A stretch of 49,883 nt of DNA from an uncultured Clostridia bacterium (GCA_944387505.1 CALXFG010000010.1:1-49883), one strand, 5' to 3'. Shown: positions 37,222-47,150, counted from the stretch's first letter. Numbers and translations are program-made. The notes: a model not told the origin generated them from the sequence alone.

Positions 37222-38454
37222 ATGTATAGAAAAAATTTAGGAAAAATAATATTATTAGTTTTTTTATTTGTTATCTATATTTATATTTTAGTCATTTATC
37301 ATATTCCAGACGAAATAACAATATTTGAAGGCGAAGATATAGCATTAAAAACATTTTTTGGTATTACATTAGATGCAAAAGAGGATGTTTTAACTGTTTC
37401 TGCGAATACTGGGCAAAAGACAATTGATGCAGTCGGAAATGAGAAAATATCTGTTAGTTTATTTGATAAGTTGTTTATAAAAAACGTGGATGTATCTGTT
37501 TTGCCAAGAACGACAGTCATTCCCATGGGAAATATTGCAGGTGTCAAATTGTATACGAATGGTGTTTTAGTGGTGGGAATGTCTGAAATTGAAGGTGAAG
37601 ATAGTAAACTATATAAACCTTATGAAAACTGTGGAATAGAAGAAGGGGATACCATTGTAAAGGTAAATGATGATATTATTTATTCAACAGATGATTTAAT
37701 TGAACATGTTAATTTATCAAAAGGAAAAAATGTCAAAATACAATATATTCATGAAGAAAAAACAAAGGAATGTAGTATAACACCAGTAAAAACAAATGGA
37801 AAAGAGTATAAATTAGGTTTATGGGTAAGAGATAGCGCAGCTGGTGTAGGTACAGTTACTTTTTATGAACCATCATCAAAACAATTTGGAGCTTTAGGAC
37901 ATGGAATAACAGATATTGATACAGGTGAATTGTTAAATATTGCATCAGGAGAATTTGTAACAGCAAAAGTATTGAATATAAAAAAGGGGGAAGATGGTAA
38001 TCCAGGAAAAATCCAAGGAACAGTAGAAGAACAAGAAACTATTGGTGAAATTACAAAAAATACAGAATTTGGAATATATGGGAAAATACAAGATCTATCT
38101 AGTTTAAATATTGATACAAGTAGAGAAATGGAAGTGGCTACAAGAGATGAAATAAAAACAGGGAAAGCAACCATCTTATGTAGCTTAGATAATCAGACTG
38201 TAAAAGAATATGAGATTGAAATAACAAAAATATATAAAGAGAATAATTATAATAATAAAAGTATGGAAATAAAAGTAACAGATGAAGAATTAATAGAAAA
38301 AACAGGAGGTATCATTCAAGGAATGAGTGGATCACCAATTATCCAAAATGGAAAATTTATTGGAGCTGTGACACATGTTTTAGTAAATTCATCCACAGAA
38401 GGTTATGCCATATTTGGAGATTTAATGTTAAAACAATCCAAAGAAGTTGACTAA
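37222..38454 (+). CDS. spoIVB: SpoIVB-family (S55) serine peptidase
   Basis: 410 residues from ATG 37222 (AGGAGA upstream). One N-terminal membrane helix, a PDZ domain (IEEGDTIVKVNDDIIYSTDDL, residues about 130-190), then the S55 peptidase with GALGHGITD (catalytic His) and GGIIQGMSGSPIIQNGKFIGAV (catalytic Ser). SpoIVB activates pro-sigma-K processing across the forespore membranes. Here it lies at the end of a Tad-like locus, after a gene carrying a recoding site. Either it is the sporulation gene placed by chance, or a paralogue used by the pilus. Confidence 0.9.
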   Translation: MYRKNLGKIILLVFLFVIYIYILVIYHIPDEITIFEGEDIALKTFFGITLDAKEDVLTVSANTGQKTIDAVGNEKISVSLFDKLFIKNVDVSVLPRTTVIPMGNIAGVKLYTNGVLVVGMSEIEGEDSKLYKPYENCGIEEGDTIVKVNDDIIYSTDDLIEHVNLSKGKNVKIQYIHEEKTKECSITPVKTNGKEYKLGLWVRDSAAGVGTVTFYEPSSKQFGALGHGITDIDTGELLNIASGEFVTAKVLNIKKGEDGNPGKIQGTVEEQETIGEITKNTEFGIYGKIQDLSSLNIDTSREMEVATRDEIKTGKATILCSLDNQTVKEYEIEITKIYKENNYNNKSMEIKVTDEELIEKTGGIIQGMSGSPIIQNGKFIGAVTHVLVNSSTEGYAIFGDLMLKQSKEVD

Positions 38455-38934
38455 AAGGGAATTTGGGGACGGACTCATTTTTCCCTTTTTTTGGATTACT
38501 ATACTAAAAAATATAGAATATAAAGTCATTACACGATTTTGTATAAGCTAAATTTTCACAGAAATTCTAAAAGAAAAAAATGTGCCGCTTTCATTCAGGC
38601 TCAATCCAGTGATATATTCATTTCGCATAATATGTCGAATGTGATTGGAGTACTTGTACTCTTTCTTAATCAAAAATAAATGAGGAAGCGCGAATTCTTG
38701 CAGCGAGAGGCTCATTTATTTTTGATGTAGAAAGAGTAATGTACGTATTGAGCCGAGACATTTATAAGAAATGAATATATCACTGGATTGCCCATGAACA
38801 TTCCTCATTTTTTTCTTTAAGAATTTCTAGTTTCAAATTTAGATACGCAAAATCGTTTCATTTTTTTATATTCTATATTTTTTCTAATTTAATTTTAAAA
38901 AGGGAAAAATGGGTCCGTCCCCAAATTCCCTTTT
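38453..38934. repeat. Giant nested palindrome with GGGGACGGAC ends
   Basis: The outer arms 38453-38489 and 38898-38934 are inverted copies with one mismatch in 37 bases. A second pair (AAAAAATATAGAATATAAA with TTTATATTCTATATTTTT at 38866-38884) and long inner complements follow: GAAATTCT..AAAGAAAAAAATG, CAATCCAGTGATATATTCATTTC, and AAATAAATGAGG..CCTC/GAGGCTCATTTATTT around 38700. Nearly the whole 480 bases can fold back. The outer ends overlap the stop codons of spoIVB and murC. No ORF. Confidence 0.85.
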
Positions 38935-40315
38935 AGTCAACTAGCATTGGACCAATATTAGTAACTGTTCCAGCTCCTAGAGTTAAAACAATGTCATTTT
39001 TTTCAACATGTGCTTTTACATAGTTTGCACATTCGTTAAAATCAGGTATATACAAAGCTTTTTTTCCTAAAGAATGAAGCTTATCTACTAAATCTTTAGA
39101 GGAAATGTTATAAGTATTGGTTTCTCTAGCAGCATAAATATCTAATACAATAACATGGTCAAAATTCAATAATGCATTGGCAAATTCGTTTAATAAATTT
39201 TTTGTTCTACTATAGGTATGTGGTTGGAAAATAACCCAAGATTCATGATATTTCTTATTCATTAGAGATTTTGCAGTAGCGATGATTTCTGTTGGATGAT
39301 GTCCATAATCATCGTAAACACTTACCATATTATTGATTTTTCCTTTATATTCAAATCTTCTATGAGCACCAGTAAATTCTGATAGTGCAGATTTTATAAT
39401 ATCTAATGATATATCATATTTCATACAAATAGAAATGCATGCAAGCGCATTTGAAACATTGTGTTTACCAGGAACAGATAATTGGAATGTATCCAAAAAT
39501 TTATTATGATCGTAAACATCAAATTTTGCAAAGCCATCATCATTAAACTCGATATTTGCACCATAAATATCTACATCTTTATTAGAAATACCATAGGTAA
39601 TAACTGTGGCATTTGTTTCATTAGCTAATTCTAAACAATTCGTATCGTCTCCATTTAAAATTAAAATACCATCATCAGGTAATAATTTGACATATTTAAT
39701 AAAAGCCTTTTTTATATTTTCTAAATTCTTAAAATAATCTAAATGGTCATTGTCTATATTTAAAATAATTTCAGCTTTAGGGCTAAATTTTAAAAAGCTT
39801 TCTACATATTCACAAGCTTCTATAATAAAATGTTCACTATTTCCTACTCTATAGTTTCCGTCTAATTGTTTTAAATAAGCACCAACTTGGATACTAGGAT
39901 CTGTTAAAGCTTTCATAAAGCAAAGAGAAATCATAGAAGTTGTGGTGGTTTTTCCATGTGTTCCAGAAATACAAATGGTATCCTTAAAACATCTTGTAAT
40001 TTCTCCCAAAAAATCAGCTCTTTCAATTGTTGGAATATTTTGTTTCTTTGCTTCCATCATTTCAGGATCTTCTGGTTTAATGGCTGCAGAATAAACAACA
40101 ACATCAGCTTTTTTTACATCTTCTATATTATGTCCAATCGTAACTTGAATTCCTCTATTTTTTAATATTTGAACAGATTCAGAATCAGCTAAATCAGAGC
40201 CAGTAATGTGGAATCCCCAGTTATGAAGAATTTCAGCAATTCCACTCATGCTAACTCCACCAATTCCAATCATATGTATATTTTTATATTTCTTTAAATT
40301 ATCTATATTCGGCAT
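38933..40315 (-). CDS. murC: UDP-N-acetylmuramate-L-alanine ligase
   Basis: 460 residues. N-terminal Rossmann IGIGGVSMSGIAEILHN, P-loop GTHGKTTTTSMI, then HYLDNDH-type NIDNDHLDY and YDDYGHHPTEI. MurC adds the first amino acid to UDP-MurNAc in peptidoglycan precursor synthesis. RBS GGAGTG. Monocistronic, convergent with spoIVB. Confidence 0.97.
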   Translation of the reverse strand: MPNIDNLKKYKNIHMIGIGGVSMSGIAEILHNWGFHITGSDLADSESVQILKNRGIQVTIGHNIEDVKKADVVVYSAAIKPEDPEMMEAKKQNIPTIERADFLGEITRCFKDTICISGTHGKTTTTSMISLCFMKALTDPSIQVGAYLKQLDGNYRVGNSEHFIIEACEYVESFLKFSPKAEIILNIDNDHLDYFKNLENIKKAFIKYVKLLPDDGILILNGDDTNCLELANETNATVITYGISNKDVDIYGANIEFNDDGFAKFDVYDHNKFLDTFQLSVPGKHNVSNALACISICMKYDISLDIIKSALSEFTGAHRRFEYKGKINNMVSVYDDYGHHPTEIIATAKSLMNKKYHESWVIFQPHTYSRTKNLLNEFANALLNFDHVIVLDIYAARETNTYNISSKDLVDKLHSLGKKALYIPDFNECANYVKAHVEKNDIVLTLGAGTVTNIGPMLVD

Positions 40316-40773
40316 GAAAAGACACTCCTTTGTAAATATTTAATTCGCATAAAATTTCAAAAGAAATTATATAATTATATCATGAAAATTTCAATACTTT
40401 TGTAGAAATTTATACGATAAAATGCGTGCATAATAAGATTATTTTTGGGGAAATATACTAATGCTAAATAGTAGAAAACAAAAATAATATATTTTAATAT
40501 ATTAAAATAACTAAAAAGTGCTACACCATACATGGAAAATATAGATAATAAAATGACAGATATTTATATATAAACATAAAGCGATTTTGCTACACTTGTG
40601 CGTGGAAATCTTTGATTTCGTTAACGCACGTTTTCTTATAAAAAATAAAAAAATAAAAAAAATGTAAAAAAAAGAAGGAAAAAAATTTTTTATGGAGAAT
40701 AATATAATTGTACATAAGAGTAAAATATGTACAAAAATTTTTTAAAACTTAAGGAAGGTAGGTGCACTACAAA
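40316..40773. other. Intergenic region between murC and spoVG
   Basis: Divergent promoter region, no ORF. Contains an inverted repeat GTGCGTGGAAATC-TTT-GATTTCGTTAACGCAC (about 40600-40632). A TATAAT at 40705 may serve spoVG, without a clear -35. Confidence 0.5.
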
Positions 40774-41046
40774 ATGCAAATCACAGATGTACGTTTAAGA
40801 AAAGTAAATTCAGAGAACAGAATGAAAGCTGTTGCTTCTGTAACATTCGATAACGAATTCGTTATTCATGATATCAAAGTTATCGAAAGTCAAAATGGAT
40901 TATTTATAGCTATGCCAAGTAGAAAAACTCCAAACGGAGAATTCAAAGATATAGCTCATCCAATCAATGCTGAAACTAGAGAGAAAATTCAAAAAGCTAT
41001 ATTAGAGGCTTATGAAGCTCCAGAAACAGAGGAATCAGCAGAATAA
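40774..41046 (+). CDS. spoVG: SpoVG, RNA/DNA-binding septation regulator
   Basis: 90 residues from [41 protein letters not shown] precedes ATG 40774, so 40762 is rejected. [36 protein letters not shown] is the family hallmark (given in parts here). SpoVG binds nucleic acids and affects cell division and sporulation. Confidence 0.96.
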   Translation: MQITDVRLRKVNSENRMKAVASVTFDNEFVIHDIKVIESQNGLFIAMPSRKTPNGEFKDIAHPINAETREKIQKAILEAYEAPETEESAE

Positions 41047-41054
41047 GAATAAAT

Positions 41055-41084
41055 AAAAAAGCACTTTTTGTAGTGCTTTTTTTT
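41055..41084 (+). terminator. spoVG terminator
   Basis: AAAAGCACT, TTTTG loop, AGTGCTTTT and a T8 run. Confidence 0.85.
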
Positions 41085-41134
41085 GTGTCATTAAAATAAA
41101 ATATCAATATTCGTTTTCGCTTTGTTCTAACTAT

Positions 41135-43022
41135 TTATCTATCTTCAGGCATAGGAAAAGATACAGTAATGGGAGCCTTAGAGCGTTTAATATTAGAGAT
41201 TTTCCCACAGTGTAATTTACTTATATCTAAGTTTGTAGCATCATCTAATAAAATAAGGTTTGTAATACGCAAGGAATCATCACATTGTATGACATTTTCT
41301 ATGTTTTTTCTATTTGTTACCAATTGATTTATGTGCCAAATATTACCGTCAATTTTTGTTATGTCGTCTAAAGTACAGTAAATAATCCTAGATTTTATCG
41401 GATAAAATTTGTCTTCTGGGGCAATTTGATCATATGCTTGATATTGACTATATGCATATTTATTTTTCCACCAATCTGGATATCGACTCATAATCAATTT
41501 AGTATCTGTACCACATAGGTTATTTAAATATCTAAGAATATCTGTCTCAGTATTTAATTTTTCTTTCTCTGTATTGATTTCAATAATTTCAATAGTCTCA
41601 AAAGGCGGATTTAAAATAAGTCTTTCAAAATTTTTTCGAGTATATACAATTGTAGCACTTTGGTCAGTCTCAAAGCCACAGAGGATATGAGGAACAATTC
41701 CTGTAGCTTCATCTATGTATTTACAGACAAATTCATTAATTGGTTCTGGATATAATCCTTTTTCTCTAATGAATTTAACAATTTCCCTATCATCCTGCAA
41801 GTTTTTTTCAGGAGTGACTATTTGTATTATTTTTTCTTCAGGATGTTTGTCTATTAAAGTTTCTCTATCTATGCTCATATATCTTGAATATATATTTTCA
41901 ATTTTTTTTCTGATAGGATTTATGGTCCCATAAGTTACTCTTACATTTGCTTGACGTTGACTAAATGTACCATCTGATAATGGTAAAGTTAGATGTCCTT
42001 TTTGAGATAAAAATTGAACAAGTGCTTCTGCACCTTCTATTTCGAAATCTGGAGTGACAATCTTTAAAAGTTCTAAATGTTCTTCTAGAGGTGGATTCCA
42101 TGCATCATAATTATATAAGGAATCAAATTTTTTAATTGTTTTTATATATTCTCCTGTTTCGCTATCTTTTTTAGCATAAACAAATTTAGCATCTGTTCCG
42201 TGTGAATTTTAAATATAGTTTAAGCATAATGTTAGATAGAATGCTATCATATGTTTTTGGCGTTAGCCTAGTTTCTGTTGAAGAATTATAATCCATTGTA
42301 AGAGAGTAATTGTTAGTACTATCTAGCTCAAAAAAATGAAATTCCCTTTTATAAGTTAATATATGCCACAATTTAGGATCTGCTAAATTTTTTCTATCTA
42401 GATTTTTGGCAATGGATAATGTTTCTTTTTGTTCATAAATATCTTGTTCTTGAGCAATATTGATTAATCTATCTTTTACGACAGATAAAAAATCATCATA
42501 ATCACAATATTGTTCAATCATATTTAAATCAATTACTTCATTTCTTGATATTTGTAGTTCTATAAGTTTTAGTACAATTTTTGCAATTTCTTTTTTTCCC
42601 ATTTCTAACGCAACAGTAGAGGGATGATCTGTTTTCCAATCATTGACTGTTTGTAATAAAGTTTCCCATAATTCTTTAGTCGTTTTTTCTTGCATATTTT
42701 TTATAATAGAATTCATTTTTTCTTGGTAGTTAGTATTTTTTTTCTTTGCTTTTAAGGCATTTCCTTTTTCTATAAAAAATACTTTGATATCATATTCCAA
42801 ATATGCAATGTCTTTAATAATAGATGCTTCTTCATTACTTAGTCCTGGAGAAGAATTTTTAGAATAATATAGTAATGTTCTATTTTTTATATCTTCTAGC
42901 CTTGATGTATATGATTCAGCAGTTTCAAATTGTCCCAGCATAGAAATTTCTAATATTTTTTTTTCTAGTTGTTCGATTTCATCTACTATCATTTCTTGTT
43001 TTGTACTAAGTTCTTGATTCAT
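41135..43022 (-). CDS. Unknown 628-aa protein with +1 frameshift at CGG
   Basis: ATG at 43022 (AAAGGA upstream), reading MNQELSTKQEMIVDE. Frame 0 ends LYLKFT then CGG (42200-42198) and stops four codons later. Reading C-GGA gives GTDAKFVYAKKDSETGEYI and 354 residues of open frame to 41135, covering a stretch of over 320 bases that otherwise codes for nothing. The N-terminal part is helical, with UvrB/UVR-like GQFETAESYTSRLEDI. The C-terminal part has no recognised motif. It is soluble. Possibly a stress or ClpC-associated protein because of the UVR-like segment, but that is weak. Confidence 0.75.
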
Positions 43023-43217
43023 TGAAAAAATTCCTTTCTTTATCAATATATAAGAGGCATTTACATATATTTCAACATTTTCATGTATGGTAAATGGAAA
43101 TGTTAACTAATAAAAATACAAAAAATGCTTATAATGAGTGAATTATATCATATTTTTATACTTTTGTATAGTATATATTATGTAAATTTATAAAATAATA
43201 TTTATTTCTTCCAGGAT

Positions 43218-43243
43218 TTGGACACTGAATTGTAACAAATTTC
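43218..43243. repeat. Solo end of the 16.2-kb palindrome
   Basis: TTGGACACTGAATTGTAAC-AAATTT matches the right end of the element at 16161-16344 and its flank. No matching left arm nearby. The rest of 43047-43336 holds no gene I can see. Confidence 0.65.
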
Positions 43244-43336
43244 TTGTAGCAAACGAAAATTTATTGAATAAAACTTGAAAAACAAGCAAAAACAATGTAA
43301 AATAGTATAGATTACTGTTTAGAAAGAGGAATGAAC

Positions 43337-43897
43337 ATGTTTTTAATAATAGGGTTAGGAAATCCTGAAAATGAATATGCCAATACAAGACATAATATGG
43401 GATTTGATACAATAAACAAATTAGCAAAGCAATATGCAATTGAAATAAATAAACATAAATTTAAAGGAATTTATGGAATAGGAATGATTGAAAATGAAAA
43501 AGTCATTCTTTTAAAACCACAAACTTATATGAATTTAAGTGGAGAAAGTGTAATAGAAGCCATTCAATTCTATAAACTCAATTTAGAAGATATCATCGTT
43601 ATCTATGATGATATGGATGTAGAACCAGGAAAAATAAAGATAAGAAAAAAAGGAGGGCCAGGTTCTCATAATGGAATGAAATCTGTTATACAAAATTTGA
43701 ATTCAGAGGAATTTACCAGAATCAGAGTGGGAATTGGAACACCTGAAGACAAAAATGATAGAATTCAATATGTCATAGGGAAGATTTCATCAGAAGAAGA
43801 CAAAGAAAAATTAAATGAAGGAACAGATAAAGCAAAAGATGCTGTCATAGAAATGATAAAACACGGTGTAGATTCAGCAATGAATAAATTTAATTAA
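43337..43897 (+). CDS. pth: Peptidyl-tRNA hydrolase
   Basis: 186 residues from MFLIIGLGNPENEYANTRHNMGF; ATG 43337 has AAAGAGG at seven bases, better than 43331. Contains catalytic His in TRHN, KPQTYMNLSG, DDMDVEPGKIKIR and GPGSHNGMKS. It releases peptides from stalled peptidyl-tRNA, which matters if ribosomes pause at CGG. It begins the pth-rng-rimO run. Confidence 0.96.
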   Translation: MFLIIGLGNPENEYANTRHNMGFDTINKLAKQYAIEINKHKFKGIYGIGMIENEKVILLKPQTYMNLSGESVIEAIQFYKLNLEDIIVIYDDMDVEPGKIKIRKKGGPGSHNGMKSVIQNLNSEEFTRIRVGIGTPEDKNDRIQYVIGKISSEEDKEKLNEGTDKAKDAVIEMIKHGVDSAMNKFN

Positions 43898-43916
43898 GCA
43901 AGAGAGGGAAAGCAAG

Positions 43917-45101
43917 ATGTTAGAATTAATAATAAAAAGAAAAGCAAAGCAAAGACAAATTGCATTAGTAGAAGATGGAAATTTAATAGAATATTATGAA
44001 GAAGGGGAAGAAGATAGTAAAAACGAAGGAAATATATATATAGGGGTTGTAAAAGATATTGTAAAAGGAATGCAAGCTGCTTTTGTCGATATTGGAATAG
44101 AAAAAAATAGTTTAATTCATTTAAAGGATATTCTGGAAAAAAAAGATGAAAAAAAGGAAAAAGCAATATTAAGCCAAGATATTCATGAAGTTATAAAACC
44201 AAATCAAAAATTATTGGTACAAATCAAAAAAGATAGTAATGAGAAAAAAGGAGCAAGAATATCAACACATATTAATCTACCTGGAAAATATATTGTACTT
44301 ATGCCAAATACAGATATTATTACAGTTTCACAAAAAATAGAAAATGAGGAAGAACAAGAAAGGCTAAAAAAATTAGTAAGTGAAAATATTTCAAAGGGAA
44401 ATGGAGCTATTATTAGAACATCTGCAGAGGGAAAAGAAAAAGAAATTATAGAAGATATAAAACATGTAGAAGGTAAATGGGAAAAAATTGTCAAAGATAG
44501 CCAGGATGAAACACAAAAAGTACCAAGACAATTATATACAAGTGAAGATATTGTTGAAAAAATGTTAATGGATCTAGCAAATAAAGGAATCGCACAAGTA
44601 ATTGTAAATGAAAGTATAGACTATAATGAAATTAGCAAAATAAAAAGTGAAAATCCAGAATATAAAAATTTACCAATAGTAGTAAAAAGTGAAGAATCCA
44701 TTTTTGACATATATGATTTAGAACAGCAAATCAATAAAATAAATAATAGGAAAATTTGGCTAAAATGTGGAGGATTTATTACAATTGATAAAACAGAAGC
44801 ATTAACAGCTATTGATGTCAATACTGGAAAATATACAGGAAATAAAACAATGGAAGATACTGTTTTTAAAGTCAATAAAGAAGCAACAATTGAAATTGCA
44901 AAACAATTAAGACTTAAAGATATAGGAGGCATTATCATTATTGACTATATAGATATGCAAGAAGAAGAAGATAAAAAAGAAATAGAAAACTTATTAAGAA
45001 AAGAATTAAGAAAAGACAGAAGCAAAACACAAATAGAAGGATTTACAAAACTAGATTTAATGGAAATGACTAGAAAACATATATGCAGTCATAAAAGCTG
45101 A
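43917..45101 (+). CDS. rng: Ribonuclease E/G family, short form without zinc link
   Basis: 394 residues. S1 domain (GNIYIGVVKDIVKGMQAAFVD), then the catalytic domain with AIDVNTGKYTG and IIIIDYIDM acidic residues. The protein ends soon after LDLMEMTRKH and so lacks the CxxC zinc-link motif that follows MTRKR in RNase G and E. No CGG occurs there. Either a natural short form or a truncated one. It cuts AU-rich single-stranded RNA 5' ends. Confidence 0.88.
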   Translation: MLELIIKRKAKQRQIALVEDGNLIEYYEEGEEDSKNEGNIYIGVVKDIVKGMQAAFVDIGIEKNSLIHLKDILEKKDEKKEKAILSQDIHEVIKPNQKLLVQIKKDSNEKKGARISTHINLPGKYIVLMPNTDIITVSQKIENEEEQERLKKLVSENISKGNGAIIRTSAEGKEKEIIEDIKHVEGKWEKIVKDSQDETQKVPRQLYTSEDIVEKMLMDLANKGIAQVIVNESIDYNEISKIKSENPEYKNLPIVVKSEESIFDIYDLEQQINKINNRKIWLKCGGFITIDKTEALTAIDVNTGKYTGNKTMEDTVFKVNKEATIEIAKQLRLKDIGGIIIIDYIDMQEEEDKKEIENLLRKELRKDRSKTQIEGFTKLDLMEMTRKHICSHKS

Positions 45102-45123
45102 ACATAGAGAGGATAGAATAAAA

Positions 45124-46491
45124 ATGAATGTAGGATTTATATCACTAGGTTGTAGTAAGAATTTAATTGATACAGAATGTTTAATAGGGATATTTAAAGA
45201 TAATCGATTTCAAGTTGTTAATGAAGAGGAAAAAGCAGATATTCTAGTCATCAATACTTGTGGATTTATAGAATCTGCAAAAGAAGAGGCAATTAATACT
45301 ATATTGGAAATGGCAGAATACAAAAAACAAAGATGTCAATATTTAATTGTTATGGGATGCTTAGTTCAAAGATATTATGAAGAATTAGTAAAAGCTTTAC
45401 CAGAAGTGGACTTGTTTATAAAAATAGAGGATTATGATAAATTATGGGATAAAATAGAAGATTTACTAAAAAGAGGCATTGTCCAAAAAGAAAAGAAAAA
45501 GACAAGTAAAAAAATAACGGAAATACCACAAATGCCAATGTTTACTGAGCAAGAATTTTTGAATAGAACCATTACAACAGGAAAGAATTATGCCTATATA
45601 AAAATAGGAGAAGGATGTAGTAATAAGTGTACATATTGTGCCATACCATATATCCGAGGACCATTTGTAAGTAGAAAAATGGAGGATATTCTAGAAGAGG
45701 CAAATATGTTGGCTAAAAAAGGAATCAAAGAATTAATTGTAATAGCACAAGATACAACGAAATATGGTATGGATATATATGGAGAATCGAAATTAGCAGA
45801 ATTATTAGAAAAATTAAGTAAAATAGAAGGAATACAATGGATTCGTTTCTTGTATGCATATCCAGAAGGCATTACGAAAGAATTAATTCATGTTGTGGCA
45901 AATAATGATAAGATTGCCAACTATTTTGATATACCAATCCAACATATTTCTAATACAGTATTAAAAAGAATGAATCGAAAAACAAATAAAGAACAAATAG
46001 AAAATTTATTAGAAACAATTCGTAAAAACATACCAGATGTTGTCTTAAGAACAAGTTTAATTGTAGGCTTTCCAGGAGAAACAAAACAAGACTTTGAAGA
46101 GTTGAAAGAATTTGTAAAAGTTGCAAAGTTTGATAAATTAGGTACATTTATGTATTCAAAAGAAGATGGAACACCAGCAGAAAAATTACCAAATCAAATT
46201 CATGGAAATACAAAGAAAGCAAGATATCATCAAATTATGCAAATCCAACAAGAAATTTCTAAGGAAATTCAAAGCAAAAAAATGGGTAAAACATATGAAG
46301 TACTAATTGAAGATATGTCCTTTGATGGAAAATATTATATAGGAAGAACCATGCAAGATGTACCAGAAATGGATGGAATTGTGTATATAAAAAATGAAAC
46401 AGATAAAAAGCCAGAAGAAATTGTAAATCACTTTATAAACTGTAAAGTAACAGAGGTTAGTGATTATGATTTAATTGCTAAAATGATATAG
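45124..46491 (+). CDS. rimO: Ribosomal protein S12 methylthiotransferase RimO
   Basis: 455 residues. N-terminal UPF0004 domain with cysteines in GCSKNLIDTE, NTCGFIESAKEEA and GCLVQRY; radical SAM CxxxCxxC in GCSNKCTYCAIP; C-terminal TRAM domain. It methylthiolates Asp of S12 using two iron-sulfur clusters. It starts 22 bases after rng with GAGAGGA. Confidence 0.95.
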   Translation: MNVGFISLGCSKNLIDTECLIGIFKDNRFQVVNEEEKADILVINTCGFIESAKEEAINTILEMAEYKKQRCQYLIVMGCLVQRYYEELVKALPEVDLFIKIEDYDKLWDKIEDLLKRGIVQKEKKKTSKKITEIPQMPMFTEQEFLNRTITTGKNYAYIKIGEGCSNKCTYCAIPYIRGPFVSRKMEDILEEANMLAKKGIKELIVIAQDTTKYGMDIYGESKLAELLEKLSKIEGIQWIRFLYAYPEGITKELIHVVANNDKIANYFDIPIQHISNTVLKRMNRKTNKEQIENLLETIRKNIPDVVLRTSLIVGFPGETKQDFEELKEFVKVAKFDKLGTFMYSKEDGTPAEKLPNQIHGNTKKARYHQIMQIQQEISKEIQSKKMGKTYEVLIEDMSFDGKYYIGRTMQDVPEMDGIVYIKNETDKKPEEIVNHFINCKVTEVSDYDLIAKMI

Positions 46492-46519
46492 TCACCTAAG
46501 AATCAATAGGTGACTTTTT
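46491..46519 (+). terminator. rimO terminator
   Basis: GTCACCTA (46491-46498) pairs with TAGGTGAC (46507-46514), then T5. It overlaps the stop codon. Confidence 0.8.
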
Positions 46520-46656
46520 ATTGTATAGAAAAATAGACCTTTATCTTGAAGATATATGTATAAGATTTCAAATTTTGCTATCTGTGTTTGATTTTACTAA
46601 AGACTAAAAAAATGCTATAATATATAGTGATAAAGAGTGTAGAAAGGAGTTGCAGT

Positions 46657-47001
46657 ATGCTACCAAGAGCAAGAACAAGAAGAAAAACAACCAAAAGAAA
46701 TTTAGACGAGTATTATTTTTATGGGGGAGGATATAAAGAGATTTCTCCTCAAACTGTTCGAAATTTCAAGTTGGATAGCAAATTTAAAGTAGGGAGTATA
46801 TATGTAGAAATATACTATTCTCCCCAGTTTCAAGATGAAACCAGTAAAAGAAACATAAATGAGTATCTGGAAAAGTTTATCAAAGAAACGAGAGAGGTAG
46901 AAAAGACGATGATTAATGTATCTATGTTGCAGAATGTGAAAGTTTCATATTCTGTAGTGTGGTGCAAGAAAAGATTAAGACTCTTTATCAGAACTCCGTA
47001 G
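46657..47001 (+). CDS. Unknown basic 114-aa protein
   Basis: ATG 46657 with AAAGGAG upstream (MLPRARTRRKTTKRNLDEYYF). The first 15 residues are strongly basic, so nucleic-acid binding is possible. The middle has FKVGSIYVEIYYSPQFQDE and the end VVWCKKRLRLFIRTP. No family recognised, no membrane segment. A GC-rich terminator follows. Confidence 0.6.
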   Translation: MLPRARTRRKTTKRNLDEYYFYGGGYKEISPQTVRNFKLDSKFKVGSIYVEIYYSPQFQDETSKRNINEYLEKFIKETREVEKTMINVSMLQNVKVSYSVVWCKKRLRLFIRTP

Positions 47002-47003
47002 GT

Positions 47004-47029
47004 GGGTGGCGTTATGCCACCCCTTATTT
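47004..47029 (+). terminator. Terminator of the small basic gene
   Basis: GGGTGGC (47004-47010), GTTAT loop, GCCACCC (47016-47022), then TTATTTT. Confidence 0.75.
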
Positions 47030-47121
47030 TATCCAAGATTAGCTATGTTCTTAATAAATAAAAAAAATTTCTTTAGTTTATTGTAATTCTACATAGATTT
47101 TTTTAGATAAATGGAAATTAC

Positions 47122-47150
47122 TTGAAAAATTGCATATAATCTAGTATAAT
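47122..47150 (+). promoter_or_regulatory. trpS promoter
   Basis: TTGAAA (47122-47127), 17-base spacer, TATAAT (47145-47150). No T-box is seen before trpS. Confidence 0.75.

Noticed and set aside
41879-42186. Treating the 41-43 kb region as two genes with a spacer
   Set aside because: The spacer is fully open in the +1 frame and joins the two exactly at a CGG codon.
45050-45110. Frameshift in rng
   Set aside because: No CGG is present, and no alternative frame gives the missing zinc-link motif.
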